A DNA stretch of 49,134 bases, taken from positions 1 to 49,134 of the forward strand of contig NZ_JAELUF010000016.1 in the NCBI RefSeq assembly GCF_016429195.1. The letters run 5' to 3'. This document shows, piece by piece, positions 1-7,629 of this stretch. The first letter of the stretch is position 1; each line of letters opens with the position of its first letter. Under the pieces are notes generated by a model. That model had not been told where the DNA came from and did not search any database. It worked only from the letters and a program-made list of their open reading frames with translations. The DNA is from Brevundimonas sp. ASV9 (GTDB lineage: Bacteria > Pseudomonadota > Alphaproteobacteria > Caulobacterales > Caulobacteraceae). Both the position numbers and the translations under genes were made by a program.

Positions 1-582
1 CGCTATGGCCTGACCGGCCTGACTGAGCTTCAACTCGGACTCACGACCTGGAACCACGAGCGCATTCTCGACCGCGCGACCGGCGATCGTGATGTGAACG
101 AAGGCGTCGGCGATCTCAGTCTCGGCCTGCGCCATTCTCTGAAAAACCCAGATGGCTCGGGCCTGTCCGTCGCGATTTCCGGCTTCATCACCGCGCCAAC
201 GGGTGCCCGCGACATTCGCGCCGACGGTTTCGAGGGCGGCGTCATCCTGCCGGTCTCCATCCCGCTGAACGACGACTGGAGCCTGAGCGTGTCGCCCGAG
301 ATCGATTGGGTCTCGGACGCGGACGGCGACGGCCGCCATGGCGCCTATACGATGGTCGCCGGCGTCGGACGCGGTTTTGGCCAATGGGACCTAGGCGCCG
401 AGGTCTGGATCAGCCGCGACGATGATCCCGTCGCGCCGACCACGACGTCCACCTTCGACCTGACCGCCGTCTGGTCGCCGCCGTCCCTGCCCGACGCCCA
501 GCTGGATTTCGGTCTCAACCTCGGCCTGAACGACGACAGCCCGGACGTGGAGTTCGGTGTCGGTCTCGCACGGCGGTTCTAA
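1..582 (+). CDS. Outer-membrane beta-barrel protein, transporter-like (5' end missing)
   Basis: The reading frame is open from the first base, so the start lies upstream of the window; 193 residues are visible, ending in TAA. The sequence alternates polar and hydrophobic residues in short strands, for example around GDLSLGLRHSL, SGFITAPTGA and LDFGLNLGLNDD, and ends in Arg-Arg-Phe. A terminal Phe is the usual C-terminal signal of outer-membrane barrels. The pattern recalls the phenol-degradation MetA/transporter barrel family (PF13557), but the substrate cannot be read from sequence. A GTG at base 94 is an internal codon, not a convincing start. The protein probably sits in the outer membrane; family assignment is moderate. 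Confidence 0.6.
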   Translation, partial: RYGLTGLTELQLGLTTWNHERILDRATGDRDVNEGVGDLSLGLRHSLKNPDGSGLSVAISGFITAPTGARDIRADGFEGGVILPVSIPLNDDWSLSVSPEIDWVSDADGDGRHGAYTMVAGVGRGFGQWDLGAEVWISRDDDPVAPTTTSTFDLTAVWSPPSLPDAQLDFGLNLGLNDDSPDVEFGVGLARRF

Positions 583-617
583 CGCGCCGTTGCGGACCGG
601 ACCTGTCGCTGCGACAA

Positions 618-878
618 ATGGGCATGGCAGATGCGACCGACATCCCCGACGGCGTGGTTCATGACTTGCCTGACGACCTGCGCGCGTCGTTGGTCGCCGC
701 GCCGGACGCCTTGGCGACCTGGCGCGACATCACGCCCCTGGCCCGCAACGAATGGATCTGCTGGATCGAGACCGCCAAGAAGTCGGAAACCCGGCGCAAA
801 CGGCTGGATTGGGGCCGGGCGAGCTTGACCGACGGCAAACGCCGCCCCTGCTGCTGGCCCGGTTGCCCTCACCGTTAA
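618..878 (+). CDS. YdeI/OmpD-associated-like protein (OmdA domain)
   Basis: Small protein of 86 residues. The central LARNEWICWIETAKK followed by an Arg-rich helix and a closing GKRRPCCWPGCP matches the C-terminal part of the YdeI/OmpD-associated family (PF13376) as found in many alphaproteobacteria. Its molecular function is not established. The tail with three Cys (CCWPGC) is striking for so short a protein. ATG codons at 618, 624 and 630 are all possible starts; the first is used here. It is convergent with ahpF, with only four bases between the stop codons and no terminator between them. Confidence 0.65.
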   Translation: MGMADATDIPDGVVHDLPDDLRASLVAAPDALATWRDITPLARNEWICWIETAKKSETRRKRLDWGRASLTDGKRRPCCWPGCPHR

Positions 879-882
879 GCGA

Positions 883-2472
883 TCACGCCGGTTCGGCCAC
901 CGCCTCTTTCGCCGGTTCGGTACGGATCATGTAGTCGAATGCCGACAGACCCGCCTTTGACCCCTCGCCCATGGCGATGACGATCTGCTTATAGGGCACG
1001 GTCGTCGCGTCGCCCGCCGCAAAGATGCCCGGCTGCGAGGTCTCGCCGCGGTGATCCACCTCGATCTCGCCGCGCGGGGTCAGGCCCACCGCGCCGTGCA
1101 GCCATTCGGTGTTCGGGACCAGACCGATCTGCACAAAGATGCCTTCCAGATCGACGTCGTGATGGGCGTCGGAGTTGCGGTCCTTGTAGGACAGGCCCGT
1201 CACCTTCTCGCCGTCGCCGTGCACCTGGGTCGTCAGGGCCGAGGTCACGATCCGCACGTTCGGCAGGGTCGCCAGCTTGCGCTGCAGCACCGCATCAGCC
1301 CGCAGTTCGCTGTCGTATTCGATCAGGGTCACATGGGCGACGATGCCCGCCAGGTCGATCGCCGCCTCAACGCCGGAGTTGCCGCCGCCGATCACCGCCA
1401 CCCGCTTGCCCTTGAACAGCGGCCCGTCACAGTGCGGGCAATAGGCCACGCCCTTGTTCTTGTACTGGTCTTCGCCCGGGACGTTCATCTGGCGCCAGCG
1501 CGCGCCGGTCGACAGGATGATGGTCCGCGATTTCAGCGATGCGCCGTTCTCCAGCACCACCTCGTGCAGGCCGCCTGGAACCTTGGCCGGGATCAGCTTG
1601 GCCGCCTTCTGCAGGTTCATCAGGTCCACTTCATACTCGCGGACGTGCTGCTCCAGATGGGCCGCCAGCTTGGGCCCCTCGGTGTAGGGGACCGAGACGA
1701 AGTTCTCGATCGCCATCGTGTCCAGCACCTGTCCGCCGAAGCGTTCGGCGACCACGCCCGTGCGAATACCCTTGCGCGCCGTATAGATGGCGGCCGCGGC
1801 CCCGGCCGGCCCGCCGCCGACCACCAGAACCTCGAACGGATCCTTGGACTTCAGACGCTCGGCCGCACGGGCCTCGGCGCCGGAATCCAGCTTGGCGACG
1901 ATCTGCTCCAGCTCCATCCGGCCCTGACCGAACAGTTCGCCGTTCAGAAAGACCGTCGGCACGGCCATGATCTTGCGTTCCTCGACCTCATCCTTGAACA
2001 GGCCGCCCTCGATGGCGACGTGTTTGATGCGCGGATTGATCACGCTCATCAAGTTCAGCGCCTGCACCACGTCCGGGCAATTCTGGCACGACAGCGAGAA
2101 ATAGGTCTCGAACACATAGTCGCCGTCCAGGTCCCTGACCTGCTGGATCACCTCCTGCGCCGCCTTGGACGGATGGCCGCCGACGTGCAGCAGGGCCAGC
2201 ACCAGCGAGGTGAACTCGTGGCCCAGAGGAATGCCCGCGAACCGCACGCCGATGTCCGTGCCCTTGCGCCGGATCAGGAAGCTGGGCTGGCGCTCGTCGT
2301 CATAGTCGCGGCCCATCTCGACCTTGCCGTGCGAGACCGAGACAATCTCCTCAAGCAGGGTCTTCAGCTCGATCGACTTGGGCCCCGCGCCCAGCGAGGC
2401 GACCAGTTCGACGGGATGCACGATGTTTTTGAGGTAGGCTTCGAGCTGGGATTTCAGATTGGCGTCTAGCAT
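883..2472 (-). CDS. ahpF: Alkyl hydroperoxide reductase subunit F (NADH:peroxiredoxin oxidoreductase)
   Basis: Flavoprotein of 529 residues that transfers electrons from NADH to AhpC. The N-terminal half (about 1-200) is the double thioredoxin-fold domain with a CxxC at Cys129/Cys132. The C-terminal half is thioredoxin-reductase-like, with an FAD-binding [10 protein letters not shown] near 219-228, the redox pair Cys345/Cys348 (CPHC), an NAD-binding GGGNSG and a closing GIFAAGDAT motif. The length and cysteine numbering match E. coli AhpF. The ATG at 2472 has GAGGAG about eight bases upstream. It lies downstream of ahpC on the same strand across a 141-bp gap that holds a hairpin, as in other ahpCF operons. 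Identity is very secure. Confidence 0.97.
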   Translation of the reverse strand: MLDANLKSQLEAYLKNIVHPVELVASLGAGPKSIELKTLLEEIVSVSHGKVEMGRDYDDERQPSFLIRRKGTDIGVRFAGIPLGHEFTSLVLALLHVGGHPSKAAQEVIQQVRDLDGDYVFETYFSLSCQNCPDVVQALNLMSVINPRIKHVAIEGGLFKDEVEERKIMAVPTVFLNGELFGQGRMELEQIVAKLDSGAEARAAERLKSKDPFEVLVVGGGPAGAAAAIYTARKGIRTGVVAERFGGQVLDTMAIENFVSVPYTEGPKLAAHLEQHVREYEVDLMNLQKAAKLIPAKVPGGLHEVVLENGASLKSRTIILSTGARWRQMNVPGEDQYKNKGVAYCPHCDGPLFKGKRVAVIGGGNSGVEAAIDLAGIVAHVTLIEYDSELRADAVLQRKLATLPNVRIVTSALTTQVHGDGEKVTGLSYKDRNSDAHHDVDLEGIFVQIGLVPNTEWLHGAVGLTPRGEIEVDHRGETSQPGIFAAGDATTVPYKQIVIAMGEGSKAGLSAFDYMIRTEPAKEAVAEPA

Positions 2473-2572
2473 CGGATGCTCCTCGAAATTCAGGATACGC
2501 GCCGCCTTCGAGCCGATCCCGGCGAGGCCTGCGCGATAAGGTCCGCGTCCCGCATTTGGGAGGCGGCCGGGT

Positions 2573-2596
2573 GGGTCCGACCCGAAGGCCGGACCC
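2573..2596 (-). other. Hairpin in the ahpC-ahpF intergenic gap
   Basis: GGGTCCG at 2573-2579 pairs perfectly with CGGACCC at 2590-2596 across a 10-base loop, 17 bases after the ahpC stop codon. There is no U-run, so it is not a classical terminator. It may set the ratio of AhpC to AhpF by partial termination or mRNA stabilisation; that role is inference. Confidence 0.5.
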
Positions 2597-2613
2597 GATA
2601 GGCGTAGTCGGTC

Positions 2614-3177
2614 TTAGATCTTGCCGACGAGGTCGAGCGACGGGGCCAGGGTGGCTTCGCCTTCTTCCCACTTGGCCGGGCAGACTTCACCCGGATGCGA
2701 GCGCACATACTGGGCGGCCTTGACCTTGCGCAACAGTTCGGCGGCGTTGCGGCCGATGCCTTCCGACGTCGTCTCGGTGAACTGGATCACGCCGTCCGGA
2801 TCGACCAGGAAGGTCGCGCGGTCGGCCAGGCCCACGCCAGGACGCATGGCGTCGAAGTTGTTGGTCACCAGGCCCGACGGATCGCCCAGCATCGTGTATT
2901 CGATCTTGCCGATGGCCGGCGACGAGTCGTGCCAGGCCTTGTGCGAGAAGTGGGTGTCGGTCGACACCGAATAGATCTCGACGCCCAGCTTCTGGAACTC
3001 GGCGTAGTGGTCGGCCAGGTCTTCCAGCTCGGTCGGGCAGACGAAGGTAAAGTCGGCCGGATAGAAGAAGAAGATCGCCCACTTGCCCGCGACGTCGGCG
3101 TCCGTGACCGTCAGGAATTTGCCGCCCTTATAGGCTTCGGCCGTAAAGGGTTTGATGGTCGTGTTGATGAGGGCCAT
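2614..3177 (-). CDS. ahpC: Alkyl hydroperoxide reductase subunit C (2-Cys peroxiredoxin)
   Basis: Peroxiredoxin of 187 residues that reduces hydrogen peroxide and organic hydroperoxides and is recycled by AhpF. Peroxidatic Cys47 sits in FTFVCPTE and resolving Cys166 in GEVCPAKW, matching the E. coli numbering. The ATG at 3177 gives the family's usual start ([11 protein letters not shown]); a TTG six codons upstream is less likely. No good Shine-Dalgarno sequence precedes the ATG, which is unusual for an abundant protein and leaves the start slightly open. It is first of the ahpC-ahpF pair on the minus strand. OxyR control is expected from the family; a LysR-type site is only weakly visible upstream. 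Confidence 0.96.
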   Translation of the reverse strand: MALINTTIKPFTAEAYKGGKFLTVTDADVAGKWAIFFFYPADFTFVCPTELEDLADHYAEFQKLGVEIYSVSTDTHFSHKAWHDSSPAIGKIEYTMLGDPSGLVTNNFDAMRPGVGLADRATFLVDPDGVIQFTETTSEGIGRNAAELLRKVKAAQYVRSHPGEVCPAKWEEGEATLAPSLDLVGKI

Positions 3178-3242
3178 GCGCAAAATCCAATGCAAGGTGG
3201 TTGGGAGGCGCTCTCCCTACCGCACCGCACCAAATAAGCCCA

Positions 3243-3266
3243 ATCACTTATTTGCAGATGCGTGAT
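3243..3266 (-). promoter_or_regulatory. Candidate regulator site upstream of ahpC
   Basis: ATCAC at 3243-3247 and GTGAT at 3262-3266 form an inverted repeat with a 14-base, AT-richer spacer about 70-90 bases before the ahpC start, in an otherwise GC-rich gap. LysR-type regulators such as OxyR often bind dyads of this kind, but the arms are only 5 bp and the canonical OxyR pattern is not complete. Confidence 0.25.
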
Positions 3267-3284
3267 AGATTTTGGTTATGGTTG

Positions 3285-4487
3285 TCAGTAGAGCAGGAAC
3301 AGCCGTCGCGCCTCTTCCCACATCGCCTCGTCCGGCTGCGTCGCCGCATCCAGATCGCCTGGCGTCGCCGCCGCGTCGTCCACCCATTCCCGCAGGCCCT
3401 GCCCGCCGTTGATCACGTCGATGGGCAGTTTCCCGAACGCATATTCATACGGAAAATCCCGCCACAGATCGTAGTCGGGATACAGCCGACGGATCGCCTT
3501 GAAGCCCAGGGCCTGAACCCGCCACGGCTTGAAGGCCGCATGGTCGTAGCCAGGGTGATCGACGTGGATCTGCACCCCGCTGCACAGCTTTCCGACGTGC
3601 TTGTGGAAGGTCGGCTCGAACCACATGTCGCGCAAGATGCAGCCGCCCAGCCATTGCGGCGCCAGCGTCTGCATTTCCGCAATCACCGTCCGCGCGTCGA
3701 TATCCGGCGCCCCGAACAGCTCCAGCGGCCGTGTCGTCCCCCGCCCCTCTGACAGGGTCGCCCCTTCCAGCATCACCGTGCCCGCATAGGCGCGCACCAT
3801 CGACAGGTTCGGCGCATTCGGGCTGGGGTTGACCCACGACCGGTCCAGAAGCGGCCAGCCGAAGCCGGGCGCCGCCTCGGGCGCCCAGCCCTGCATCTCC
3901 ACCACCCGATAATCCACATCCAGCTTGAACTGGTCGATGAACCACAGGCCCAGTTCGCCCATCGTCATGCCGTGCCGCATTGGCATCGGCCCGGCCCCGA
4001 CGAAGCTTTCCCAGCCGGGCTTCAGCGTCATCCCCTCGACTGGCCGTCCCGCCGGATTGGGCCGGTCCAGCACCCAGACCGACTTGCCGTGTTTCGCCGC
4101 CGCCTCCAGCACGTACAGAAGGGTCGTCACATAGGTGTAGATTCGGCAGCCCAGGTCCTGCAGATCGACCAGCAGCACGTCGAACTCGGCCATCCATTCG
4201 TCGCGCGGCCGCCGCACCTCGCCGTACAGGCTGAAGACGGGAAAGCCGTGCACCGGATCGCGATAATCCGGGCTCTCCATCATATTGTCCTGCAGATCGC
4301 CCTTCATCCCGTGCTGCGGGCCAAAGGCGGCGGTCAGCCGGATTTCGGGACAGGCGGCCAGGGCGTCGACCGCGTGGGTCAGATCCTTCGTCACCGACGC
4401 CGGATGCGCCAGCAAGGCCACGCGTCGCCCCTTCAGCTGCGCCCTCAGGGCGTCGTCGGACAAAAGGCGGTCGAGGCCGAAGTTCAT
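3285..4487 (-). CDS. DUF1343 / NamZ-like exo-beta-N-acetylmuramidase
   Basis: Protein of 400 residues of the DUF1343 family (PF07075), whose characterised member, Bacillus subtilis NamZ (YbbC), removes terminal MurNAc from peptidoglycan fragments. Recognisable blocks are LLAHPASVTKD near the N-terminus, AAFGPQHGMKGD, VDLQDLGCRIYTYVTT, VLDRPNPAGR and SEGRGTTRPLELFGAP. No signal peptide is visible, so this copy may act in the cytoplasm on recovered fragments; the Bacillus enzyme is secreted. Its ATG overlaps the stop of the upstream DOMON-like gene by four bases (ATGA), implying translational coupling. Family is secure; activity and location are inferred. Confidence 0.85.
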   Translation of the reverse strand: MNFGLDRLLSDDALRAQLKGRRVALLAHPASVTKDLTHAVDALAACPEIRLTAAFGPQHGMKGDLQDNMMESPDYRDPVHGFPVFSLYGEVRRPRDEWMAEFDVLLVDLQDLGCRIYTYVTTLLYVLEAAAKHGKSVWVLDRPNPAGRPVEGMTLKPGWESFVGAGPMPMRHGMTMGELGLWFIDQFKLDVDYRVVEMQGWAPEAAPGFGWPLLDRSWVNPSPNAPNLSMVRAYAGTVMLEGATLSEGRGTTRPLELFGAPDIDARTVIAEMQTLAPQWLGGCILRDMWFEPTFHKHVGKLCSGVQIHVDHPGYDHAAFKPWRVQALGFKAIRRLYPDYDLWRDFPYEYAFGKLPIDVINGGQGLREWVDDAAATPGDLDAATQPDEAMWEEARRLFLLY

Positions 4488-4990
4488 GTCAGGTCCAGCG
4501 CGAACGAGTCGGGATGATGAAAGTCCGGCTTATCCGAAGGATGCGCCAGCGCCCAATAGCCGATCGCCCCGTCCACGCCCCGGATCACCGCCGCCAACCC
4601 AGACGCCCCGACCGCATCCTCCGGCAAGGTCACGTCCGCTGTCAGCACGAACTGTCCGGGCGCCGACCGCGTCACAATGAAGGGCGCGGGCATCTCCAGA
4701 TCCCGAATCCCCACGCGATAGCCGTCGAACCGATAGGCCGCCCACGCCCCCGACGGCGACAGATTGAATTCGACATAGCCGCTCGCCGTCCGCACGAACG
4801 CCTCGAAACAGGTCGCCCGCCACAGGCCATCCGTCCGCACCCGCGCCGCCGCCTCCGGCCACCACACCCCCTCCACCGGTCCGGCCAGCACATACTCCAG
4901 GCTCAGCACCCACCCGGCTCGCCGCGCTTCGACCTCCAGCGTCAGTCCCGCAGAGTTGGATGTCGGGTGCGGGATCAAAGGCAGGCGCAT
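4484..4990 (-). CDS. DOMON-like domain protein
   Basis: Protein of 168 residues beginning MRLPLIPHPTSNSAG, with beta-rich stretches such as LTLEVEARRAGWVLSLEYVL and a Phe/Tyr-rich core (LWRATCFEAFVR, GYVEFNLSPSGAWAAYRFDGY). This matches the bacterial DOMON-like ligand-binding family. DOMON folds bind sugars or haem; no ligand residue can be named here. The ATG at 4990 is preferred; an upstream start at 5092 would cross into the divergent gene. It is coupled to the NamZ-like gene by an ATGA overlap, which suggests a shared task in cell-wall sugar handling. Confidence 0.7.
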   Translation of the reverse strand: MRLPLIPHPTSNSAGLTLEVEARRAGWVLSLEYVLAGPVEGVWWPEAAARVRTDGLWRATCFEAFVRTASGYVEFNLSPSGAWAAYRFDGYRVGIRDLEMPAPFIVTRSAPGQFVLTADVTLPEDAVGASGLAAVIRGVDGAIGYWALAHPSDKPDFHHPDSFALDLT

Positions 4991-5061
4991 GGCGCCTTCG
5001 TATCGCAGGCCGGCCAAGTCGTCGATTGCATCGACCGAGGCAACGCATCTACAATCTGGAG

Positions 5062-5250
5062 ATGAGGTTTCTCGCCCTTTTTGCGCTGACATTGGCCTAC
5101 ATCTTTGCGCTGTTGCTCTTGAGCGAGGCCGCGCCCCCGCCGTTGCCGCACATAATGACTGTGGCGCTTTGCGGCGCCATCGGGGCGTCTCTGGCGAACG
5201 CCACCTGGTGGCTGGTCGAGCGAAAGCTGCTTCGTAAGCCCACGCACTAG
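5062..5250 (+). CDS. Small putative membrane protein
   Basis: Possible gene of 62 residues with an ATG preceded closely by CTGGAG. It has two hydrophobic segments, residues 2-15 (LALFALTLAYIFALLLL) and about 30-48 (IMTVALCGAIGASLANATWW), with a basic end (ERKLLRKPTH). That layout suits a two-helix inner-membrane protein. It is divergent from the DOMON-like gene, 71 bases away. The family is not recognised, so this is a modest call. Confidence 0.45.
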   Translation: MRFLALFALTLAYIFALLLLSEAAPPPLPHIMTVALCGAIGASLANATWWLVERKLLRKPTH

Positions 5251-5401
5251 ATCAAGAGCCGGCCTCCGACTTCCTCCACCTGGGCCCGATTGTGCAAATG
5301 CGTTTCGCTTTGCAAACAGCGTCGAAAACCATTGCCCGACCGACTTGCCCGACGCCTCATCAACCCTTGCTTGCTTCTGATCGGTGTGAAAGCATTGCAG
5401 C

Positions 5402-5605
5402 ATGCCTAAGCGCTCCCCCTACGGTCCGCAGATGACCTTCCCTGAGAAGCGCAAATTTTTAAACGATCGCCTCCACCTCTTTGTGGGTCTGCTCACGCCG
5501 TGCCTGGTCGTCAGCGGCACATCGTCCGAGCCGTCTTCCGTGTTCCTGACATGGACCGTAGTCGTCGCCCTCTTTGCGCTGGTCCTCAACCGGGTGCTTC
5601 CCTGA
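5402..5605 (+). CDS. Small hypothetical protein, possible membrane protein
   Basis: ORF of 67 residues. The N-terminus is basic (MPKRSPYGPQ, PEKRKFLNDR), followed by a hydrophobic stretch near 26-36 and another at the C-terminus (FLTWTVVVALFALVLNRVL). No ribosome-binding site or family is recognised, and the stretch could be non-coding. An internal ATG at residue 11 is an alternative start. Confidence 0.3.
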   Translation: MPKRSPYGPQMTFPEKRKFLNDRLHLFVGLLTPCLVVSGTSSEPSSVFLTWTVVVALFALVLNRVLP

Positions 5606-5758
5606 AGGCGGACAGCTTGGCGGCAAATCGTCAGCCATCGCACCTGCACGCAATATCAACTTCATTTACAGCGGCATGAGGCGCAGCAGCGTCGTCGTAC
5701 CCATCGCGGCCTGAAACGGCGCTAAAATGGGCGCGCCATGTTCAAAGCCGCTTCGCCT

Positions 5759-5811
5759 GAAATTGCACCATCTTGCTTTTTGCACACGTTTTCGCCTTGC
5801 CGTGCAATTTC
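5759..5811. repeat. 10-bp perfect inverted repeat upstream of tyrS
   Basis: GAAATTGCAC at 5759-5768 is the exact reverse complement of GTGCAATTTC at 5802-5811, with a 33-base spacer. A further TTGCAC lies inside the spacer at 5780-5785, so the right arm could pair with either of two partners. The repeat lies in the 332-bp gap between the small ORF ending at 5605 and tyrS. Apart from this repeat and the TTAGAC triplet, I see nothing coding in that gap. Confidence 0.6.
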
Positions 5812-5824
5812 GCGCCGACCGAGA

Positions 5825-5848
5825 TTAGACGAATTAGACACTTTAGAC
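5825..5848. repeat. Three phased TTAGAC direct repeats upstream of tyrS
   Basis: TTAGAC occurs at 5825-5830, 5834-5839 and 5843-5848, exactly 9 bases apart, ending 89 bases before the tyrS ATG. Three phased copies of a hexamer in GC-rich DNA suggest a protein-binding array, though no known regulator is recognised. Confidence 0.5.
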
Positions 5849-5937
5849 GGTGTTTTTCATCCGCACCGTCTGAACAGCCGACGCCGCCTCGACTAGGGGA
5901 AGACGACCCTCGTCATCCCTGCTAACCCAGCCTCACC

Positions 5938-7191
5938 ATGACCGAACACGCCTTCAAATCCGACTTCCTGCGCACGCTTCAGGCGCGCGGCTACATCCAT
6001 CAGATCACCCACCCCGTCGAATTGGACGAGGCGGCCGCTGCGGGCGTGGTGCCGGGCTATATCGGCTTCGACGCCACTGCGCCGTCACTGCACGTCGGCA
6101 GCCTGATCCAGATCATGATGTTACGCCGGCTTCAGCAAGCGGGCGGCAAGCCCATCGTCCTGATGGGCGGCGGCACGACCAAGGTCGGCGACCCCACCGG
6201 CAAGGATGCCTCGCGTCCGCAACTGACCGAAGAGACGATCCAGTCCAACATCGACACCATCAAGACGGTCTTCGCCAAGTTCCTGACGTTCGGCGACGGA
6301 CCGACCGATGCGGTCATGGTCAATAACGACGACTGGCTGTCCGGCTACGGCTACATCCAGTTCCTGAGGGATTTCGGCACCCACTTCACCGTCAACCGGA
6401 TGCTGAGCTTCGACTCGGTCAAGCTGCGTCTGGAGCGTGAGCAGCCGATGACCTTCCTTGAGTTCAACTACATGCTGATGCAGTCGGTGGACTTCCTGGA
6501 GCTCAACCGCAGCCATAAGGTCACCCTGCAAATGGGCGGCTCCGACCAGTGGGGCAACATCACTTCGGGTGTGGATCTGGTGCGCCGCGTGGATCAGAAA
6601 GCCGCCTTCGGCCTGACCACGCCGCTGCTGACCACGGCGTCGGGCGGCAAGATGGGCAAGACCGCTCAGGGCGCCGTCTGGCTGAACGCCGAACAACTCA
6701 GCCCCTACGACTACTGGCAGTTCTGGCGTAACGCCGAGGACGCCGACGTCGGCCGCTTCATGCGCCTGTTCACGGACCTGAGCCTGGAACAGATCGCGGA
6801 ATATGAAGCGCTGGAAGGCGCGGCGATCAACGACGCCAAGAAGGCCCTCGCCGATGCGGCGACCACCCTGCTGCATGGCGCGGACGAGGCCGCAAAGGCG
6901 CGCGCCGCCGCCGAAAGCAACTTCGAAAAAGGCCAGCTGTCCGCCGACCTGCCGACCGTTGAACTGCCGTCGGCCGAGGTCTACGGCGCCATGATCGCCG
7001 CTGTCGTCACCAAGGCTGGCCTGACGGCCTCCAACGGCGAGGCCCGTCGCCTGGCCCAGGGCGGCGGTCTGCGCCTCAACGACGCCGCCGTGTCCGACGG
7101 CGCACAACTGCTGACGGAAGCCGACCTCAAGGACGGCGTCATCAAACTGGCGGCCGGCAAGAAAAAGATCGTTCTGGTGAGGCCCGTCTAA
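5938..7191 (+). CDS. tyrS: Tyrosyl-tRNA synthetase
   Basis: Class I aminoacyl-tRNA synthetase of 417 residues that charges tRNA-Tyr in the cytoplasm. The HIGH-type motif is LHVGS at about 51-55, and the KMSKS-type loop is KMGKT at 238-242, a variant also seen in other bacterial TyrRS. The Tyr-binding segment [10 protein letters not shown] and the GGSDQWGNI motif are intact. The C-terminus (about 350-417) has an S4-like RNA-binding domain with [15 protein letters not shown]. Length is normal. No clear Shine-Dalgarno sequence precedes the ATG. The upstream gap holds unusual repeats that could regulate it. Confidence 0.96.
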   Translation: MTEHAFKSDFLRTLQARGYIHQITHPVELDEAAAAGVVPGYIGFDATAPSLHVGSLIQIMMLRRLQQAGGKPIVLMGGGTTKVGDPTGKDASRPQLTEETIQSNIDTIKTVFAKFLTFGDGPTDAVMVNNDDWLSGYGYIQFLRDFGTHFTVNRMLSFDSVKLRLEREQPMTFLEFNYMLMQSVDFLELNRSHKVTLQMGGSDQWGNITSGVDLVRRVDQKAAFGLTTPLLTTASGGKMGKTAQGAVWLNAEQLSPYDYWQFWRNAEDADVGRFMRLFTDLSLEQIAEYEALEGAAINDAKKALADAATTLLHGADEAAKARAAAESNFEKGQLSADLPTVELPSAEVYGAMIAAVVTKAGLTASNGEARRLAQGGGLRLNDAAVSDGAQLLTEADLKDGVIKLAAGKKKIVLVRPV

Positions 7192-7220
7192 CTCTCTCGA
7201 TCCCGCCAGATTTTCTATTT

Positions 7221-7250
7221 CCGCTCATCCCCGCGAAAGCGGGGACCCAG
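7221..7250 (+). repeat. REP-like palindromic repeat, left copy
   Basis: A 30-base element containing the hairpin CCCCGC-GAAA-GCGGGG at 7229-7244. Its reverse complement recurs at 7572-7601 with 29 of 30 bases identical. The two copies bracket the GIY-YIG gene in inverted orientation. The sequence type resembles short dispersed palindromes common in alphaproteobacterial genomes. Confidence 0.85.
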
Positions 7251-7263
7251 ACGATGTCAAAGC

Positions 7264-7629
7264 ATGGCTTTCTTCACCTACATCGTCGCAAGCCGCCGAA
7301 ATGGAACACTCTATACAGGTTCGACCGATGACCTGATCCAGCGTGTCGCGCAGCACAGGAATAAGACCTTCGCCGGCTTTACCGCCAAGTATGACGTGGA
7401 TCTGCTGGTCTGGTTCGAAGTCCACGAAACGCGTGAGGCCGCATTCCGCCGGGAACGGCAGATCAAGAAGTGGAACCGAGACTGGAAGCTTCAGATGATC
7501 GAAAAGGAAAATCCGAACTGGCTCGATCTGTATGATGACTTTCGCCTTGGCGGCCTGAAGGACGCCAAAGACTGGGTCCCCGCCTTCGCGGGGATGAGCG
7601 GAATGAGTGAGACACCCAATGATCAATGA
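7264..7629 (+). CDS. GIY-YIG endonuclease-domain protein bracketed by inverted repeats
   Basis: Small single-domain protein of 121 residues in the UvrC/URI GIY-YIG family. Degenerate GIY and YIG motifs are TYIVAS (5-10) and LYTGST, followed by the catalytic-type Arg in DLIQRVAQH and the Glu-containing helix REAAFRRERQIKKW. The family cuts DNA or is of unknown cellular role. The ATG lies 14 bases after the left palindrome. The C-terminal 19 residues (from about 103, DWVPAFAGMSG) are encoded by the right palindrome and the first bases of the next gene, so the repeat has been captured as coding sequence. The stop codon overlaps the start of the peroxiredoxin gene by 11 bases. Confidence 0.85.
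   Translation: MAFFTYIVASRRNGTLYTGSTDDLIQRVAQHRNKTFAGFTAKYDVDLLVWFEVHETREAAFRRERQIKKWNRDWKLQMIEKENPNWLDLYDDFRLGGLKDAKDWVPAFAGMSGMSETPNDQ
7572..7601 (-). repeat. REP-like palindromic repeat, right copy
   Basis: Inverted copy of the element at 7221-7250, differing at one loop-edge base. It contains CCCCGC-CTTC-GCGGGG at 7578-7593 and lies inside the 3' end of the GIY-YIG gene, where it encodes the peptide WVPAFAGMSG. Confidence 0.85.

Noticed and set aside
1051..2469. 472-codon ORF antisense to ahpF
   Set aside because: It mirrors the codon positions of a certain gene, shows no family motif and is His/Arg/Gln-rich, as expected from GC-rich shadow frames.
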